Origin: Bradyrhizobium sp. Gha
GTDB taxonomy: Bacteria > Pseudomonadota > Alphaproteobacteria > Rhizobiales > Xanthobacteraceae
Length of the DNA stretch: 64,000 bases
Direction of reading: 5' to 3'
Assembly: GCF_900113735.1 (NCBI RefSeq)
Contig: NZ_FOQM01000029.1
Location: 43,793 to 107,792 of the forward strand
How positions within the stretch are numbered: position 1 is the first letter of the stretch; every line of letters starts with the position of its first letter. The notes below the pieces were generated by a model. That model was not told the origin of the DNA. It worked only from the letters and a program-made list of their open reading frames with translations, and ran no database searches. Below are positions 61,710-64,000 of the stretch, piece after piece. The position numbers were made by a program, and so were the translations under genes.

Positions 61710-61724
61710 GTGATTTTCGTCACA
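61710..61724 (+). promoter_or_regulatory. CRP/FNR-like site 1
   Basis: GTGATTTTCGTCACA: GTGA-N6-TCACA, 70 bp before the first array gene. The same form recurs before the other complete array genes, each followed by GAT. Confidence 0.6.
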
Positions 61725-61793
61725 GATGGAGGAGCTGTCTTCCAGTATGGTTCGGTCCACATGTTGTTCCTTGCAACCCCGAGGAGGGAAGTC

Positions 61794-62039
61794 ATGAGTG
61801 GAATGCGTGAACTGATCGATGCGGAACTCGACGTCGTGAGTGGAGGTCATGGACACCATGGACACCATGGACACCATGGGCACGAGGGGCTCTTCAGCTT
61901 TGGCAATTTCGGCAATATCGGCCAGTTCGGCAATATCGTCATAGAGCAGAACATTGCCGTGCAGATTGGTATCGCTATCGGCAATAACGCAAGCGTCACA
62001 CAGCAACTCGGTCAGCTGAACTTCAGCTCTATCCACTAA
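61794..62039 (+). CDS. Double-glycine leader peptide 1 (His-rich cargo)
   Basis: A peptide of 81 residues from the ATG at 61794 after GAGGAGGGAAGTC. Leader MSGMRELIDAELDVVSGG with cleavage expected after GG (residue 18). The cargo opens with a His/Gly tract encoded by a 9-bp tandem repeat, followed by FSFGNFGNIGQFGNIVIEQN and IAVQIGIAIGNNASVTQQLG to LNFSSIH. The Q-x-G...NNA-x-V-x-Q spacing is reminiscent of curlin repeats, which may be coincidental. The C-terminal QLxQxNxSSI motif is shared with the next two genes. Predicted export by a C39-type peptidase transporter, not seen in the window. Confidence 0.8.
   Translation: MSGMRELIDAELDVVSGGHGHHGHHGHHGHEGLFSFGNFGNIGQFGNIVIEQNIAVQIGIAIGNNASVTQQLGQLNFSSIH
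61848..61883 (+). repeat. Four 9-bp tandem repeats encoding His-Gly-His
   Basis: CATGGACAC occurs three times in a row, followed by a fourth copy with one change (CATGGGCAC). It encodes the HGHHGHHGHHGH tract. Copy number could vary between strains; the tract could bind metal ions. Confidence 0.85.
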
Positions 62040-62752
62040 GCTGCGGATGTCCGAACTCCTATGCCTGCTCGAAGGGTGTTCGGATACGAATTAGATTGGG
62101 AATTCTGATGGACACGGGCACGTACAGTGCCCACTTGCTACAAGGCTTCGTTCGTTGCCGTCGGGCCGGCGTGCGGAGCCTTATCACGGACGCGCTTGCA
62201 GCACTCAATGATACGGCTGTCCAATCATGGACAACTCGATCGTTGGTATGGATGCGGCATCAACCAGAACAGACTTCAGTCGATCAGACGGTCCACGAGG
62301 TGGGTTAACGCGCTGGGTCATGCGGCGGTTGATACCAACGCTTGCCGACTCAGTTGGCGGCGACGCCGACCACGATCAGCTTGTCTGGATGTTCATGCCT
62401 TGCCTGAGGCTCGATATTGTTTGTCCACCGCGCGACCAGAACGAGTGGATCAGAGAATTCGCAATGAGTATGGGCAGCCGTGCCCACGATCCGGCGAACA
62501 GCCGCCGCATTAAACCAATCTGCTCTTAGCTTATACGCCTACGAAACTCGTCGTCTTCTTCAACGCCTTTTCCGCTCGATCGAGCAAGCTCGTCGGGTTC
62601 GGAGCGATCCGCAACAAGCGCGCGGCCACGTGGCCCGCGGTCGTTCATCTCGCCGTCAAATACCATGTGGCTCAGCGCTCCTTAGCCCTCCTGCCTGAGA
62701 CAGCGTCGTGGGCCATATGGGAGCGAAAGCGGACTGCCGCTGCGAGGCGCCC
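62040..62752. other. Spacer between peptide genes 1 and 2
   Basis: A hairpin-like TCCGAAC...GTTCGGA lies shortly after the stop of gene 1. An open frame at 62227-62529 has no recognised domain and no clear ribosome-binding site. Confidence 0.35.
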
Positions 62753-62767
62753 GTGATTTTTGTCACA
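62753..62767 (+). promoter_or_regulatory. CRP/FNR-like site 2
   Basis: GTGATTTTTGTCACA, differing in one spacer base from site 1, 98 bp before peptide gene 2. Confidence 0.6.
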
Positions 62768-62864
62768 GATGAATAGGCCATCCTTGAGTATCAACACGCG
62801 TAGTGAGGCACTGGCTTGCTCTGGGCTGGATGTCGTTCACCCCGCAATTCCTGAGGAGGGAATC

Positions 62865-63080
62865 ATGAATGAAGTGCGTGAACTGATCGATATGGAACTC
62901 GACACCGTGTGTGGCGGAGGGCTCTTCGACGTGAGCAATTTGTCCGGCAACATCGTCGTACAGCCGCAGATCGCTACGCAGGTTGGTGTTGCCGTCGGCG
63001 GCTTCAGTGTCTTCGGCAATGGTGGCGGCGCTAACCTGACACAGTTGCTCGCTCAGGCGAATGTCAGCTCGATCGGCTAG
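62865..63080 (+). CDS. Double-glycine leader peptide 2
   Basis: A peptide of 71 residues from the ATG at 62865 after TGAGGAGGGAATC. Leader MNEVRELIDMELDTVCGG (Cys in place of Ser before GG). Cargo GLFDVSNLSGNIVVQPQIAT, then QVGVAVGGFSVFGNGGGANL and TQLLAQANVSSIG. It aligns along its full length with gene 3, so both leader and cargo are duplicated. The cargo is uncharged, rich in Gly, Val, Asn and Gln, without Cys. Confidence 0.82.
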   Translation: MNEVRELIDMELDTVCGGGLFDVSNLSGNIVVQPQIATQVGVAVGGFSVFGNGGGANLTQLLAQANVSSIG

Positions 63081-63090
63081 GTAATGCATG

Positions 63091-63124
63091 CCCGCACACT
63101 CCTTGGCGGTCCGGGGTGTGCGGG
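63091..63124 (+). terminator. Hairpin after peptide gene 2
   Basis: CCCGCACACTCC pairs with GGGGTGTGCGGG (one G-T pair) around a 10-base loop, 10 bp after the stop codon. There is no clear T-run, so termination or mRNA stabilisation are both possible. Confidence 0.5.
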
Positions 63125-63635
63125 TACAACTCGGTACCTGACCGCAACGACATTCCGCCATCGCTGAATGCCGCTGCGGTGGGGCCGATCACTCCCGCAA
63201 CATCGAGTGGACACATCCGCTGAAGAGTTATTCAGCGGATCCAGGAATGGCTTGAGCCGCCGCGCGAGTTCATCTTCCATTCCAGCACGGTCGCCCCTCC
63301 AACGGCCTAACATTCAACAACATTGAACATCTGATTGCGGAATCCGATTGCGATCGGCAATCAACTATTTGCCAAACGAGGGAGCCGGTCGCTTTGGTGC
63401 ACCGAAATTGGATCGCAGCGCCAGACGCGTCGTCAACGGCATCCAGCAATGTGCCTCGCATTGTCTCGGCTTACGACGAATAGGCGTGTGCTCCGCGCGT
63501 TAATGCGTTACGCCCCCACATGATTTCGGTGCATGCGGGGATCATGTTGGACGGACTAGAAGCGGCGCAGGAAGTACGCGCACCAGTACGTCCGAAATCA
63601 CGCGTCGTATCGCAGACGGTTGATGTGGGGCGTGC
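63125..63635. other. Spacer between peptide genes 2 and 3
   Basis: It contains a strong inverted repeat, ATCCGCTGAA-gagtta-TTCAGCGGAT, at 63215-63240. No gene supported. Confidence 0.4.
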
Positions 63636-63650
63636 GTGATTCGTCTCACA
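63636..63650 (+). promoter_or_regulatory. CRP/FNR-like site 3
   Basis: GTGATTCGTCTCACA: GTGA-N6-TCACA again, with a different spacer, 94 bp before peptide gene 3. Confidence 0.55.
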
Positions 63651-63743
63651 GATAAAACAGCCACTCTCCGGTAAGAACACGAGCAGTGAGGCGCTGGTTT
63701 GCTTTGAGCCAGATGCCGTTCACGGCAACCCAGGAGGGAAGTT

Positions 63744-63956
63744 ATGATGGAAGCATGTGAACTGATCGATATGGAGCTCGACGGCGTGTCTGGTGGGTTC
63801 TTCGATTTTAGCAATTTGTCCAACAACATCGTCGCGCAGGCGAACACTGCGACGCAGGTCGGCGTGGCTCAGGGCGGCTCCAGCGTCTTCGGTGCCGGTG
63901 GTGCCGCTGCCGTCACCCAGCTGCTCGCGCAGGGCAACACCAGCTCGATCGGCTAA
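63744..63956 (+). CDS. Double-glycine leader peptide 3
   Basis: A peptide of 70 residues from the ATG at 63744 after AGGAGGGAAGTT. Leader MMEACELIDMELDGVSGG. Cargo FFDFSNLSNNIVAQANTATQ, then VGVAQGGSSVFGAGGAAAVT and QLLAQGNTSSIG, closely parallel to gene 2. The next gene starts only 27 bp after its stop, so genes 3 and 4 are probably one transcript. Confidence 0.82.
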   Translation: MMEACELIDMELDGVSGGFFDFSNLSNNIVAQANTATQVGVAQGGSSVFGAGGAAAVTQLLAQGNTSSIG

Positions 63957-63983
63957 GTCAAACCCAACTGAGGAGGAAACGTC

Positions 63984-64000
63984 ATGATTGAAGCGTACGA
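63984..64000 (+). CDS. Start of a fourth leader peptide gene (cut by the window end)
   Basis: After GAGGAGGAAACGTC the ATG at 63984 opens MIEAY before the window ends. The ribosome-binding site and first residues match those of genes 2 and 3, so the array continues to the right. Confidence 0.6.

Noticed and set aside
61794..63956. CRISPR-like array suggested by the recurrence of similar units
   Set aside because: The repeated units are protein-coding paralogues with ribosome-binding sites and long irregular spacers, not short identical repeats with unique spacers.

Overview
The window reads as part of a large repABC-type plasmid, or an integrated former plasmid, from an alphaproteobacterium of the Hyphomicrobiales. 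Many of the small proteins resemble families I know from Bradyrhizobium and relatives (Nitrobacteraceae). The evidence is a complete repA-repB-repC cassette with five copies of the repABC-type partition palindrome, high GC, an RHE_PE00001-type protein, DUF736, DUF1419 and Toprim plasmid genes, and many short Bradyrhizobium-like proteins. No rRNA or tRNA genes were recognised. Family names come from reading the translations, not from a database search.

Layout. (1) 0.3-9.8 kb: plasmid housekeeping genes on the + strand with long hairpin-rich leaders (small ORF, Toprim, DUF1419, a 195-aa protein, ArdC-like antirestriction protein, DUF736), then a RelB/ParE-type toxin-antitoxin pair, an RHE_PE00001-type protein and a VapB gene beside a broken vapC. 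(2) 10.1-15.2 kb: parS-like sites, repA, repB, a probable counter-transcribed RNA, repC. (3) 16.7-22.1 kb: a second DUF736 gene with the same structured leader, a second partition pair (ParA plus a KorB-like ParB), a candidate oriT, a MobC/VirD1-like protein and a MOBP-type relaxase. (4) 22.3-29.2 kb: an isolated double-glycine leader peptide gene, an AlpA-like regulator, a PilZ operon, and a graveyard of pseudogenes. These include a glutathione transferase gene split by an internally deleted IS21-family element with a 5-bp target duplication. (5) 29.2-41.3 kb: a DNA-repair island (LigD without a phosphoesterase domain, PolX, a second ATP-dependent ligase, a divergent RNase HII) around a four-GAF histidine kinase; no Ku gene is visible. 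(6) 42-49.9 kb: PHB-depolymerase-like esterase with an RHH regulator, an intact IS21-family element with a 7-bp target duplication, and a methyltransferase. (7) 49.9-61.1 kb: a very large zinc-ribbon/cyclase/ATPase protein, small zinc-finger and membrane proteins, and a divergent envelope locus (caspase-like protease and double DUF4399 protein against an FGE-sulfatase-domain protein and a small secreted protein). (8) 61.7-64.0 kb: an array of at least four paralogous double-glycine leader peptide genes running off the right end.

The most unusual signal is the double-glycine peptide family. Three complete paralogues and the start of a fourth share a leader with an ELID-x-ELD-x-V-x-GG core and a conserved cargo C-terminus. 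A fifth, distant member lies at 22.4 kb. Upstream of four of the five starts is a CRP/FNR-like palindrome (GTGA-N6-TCAC or a one-mismatch form), which suggests one regulon. Other notable signals are an identical 13-bp palindrome core in front of both the toxin-antitoxin operon and the mobilization genes, a conserved stem in the two DUF736 leaders, and a match to the IncP/T-border nick sequence just upstream of the mobilization genes.
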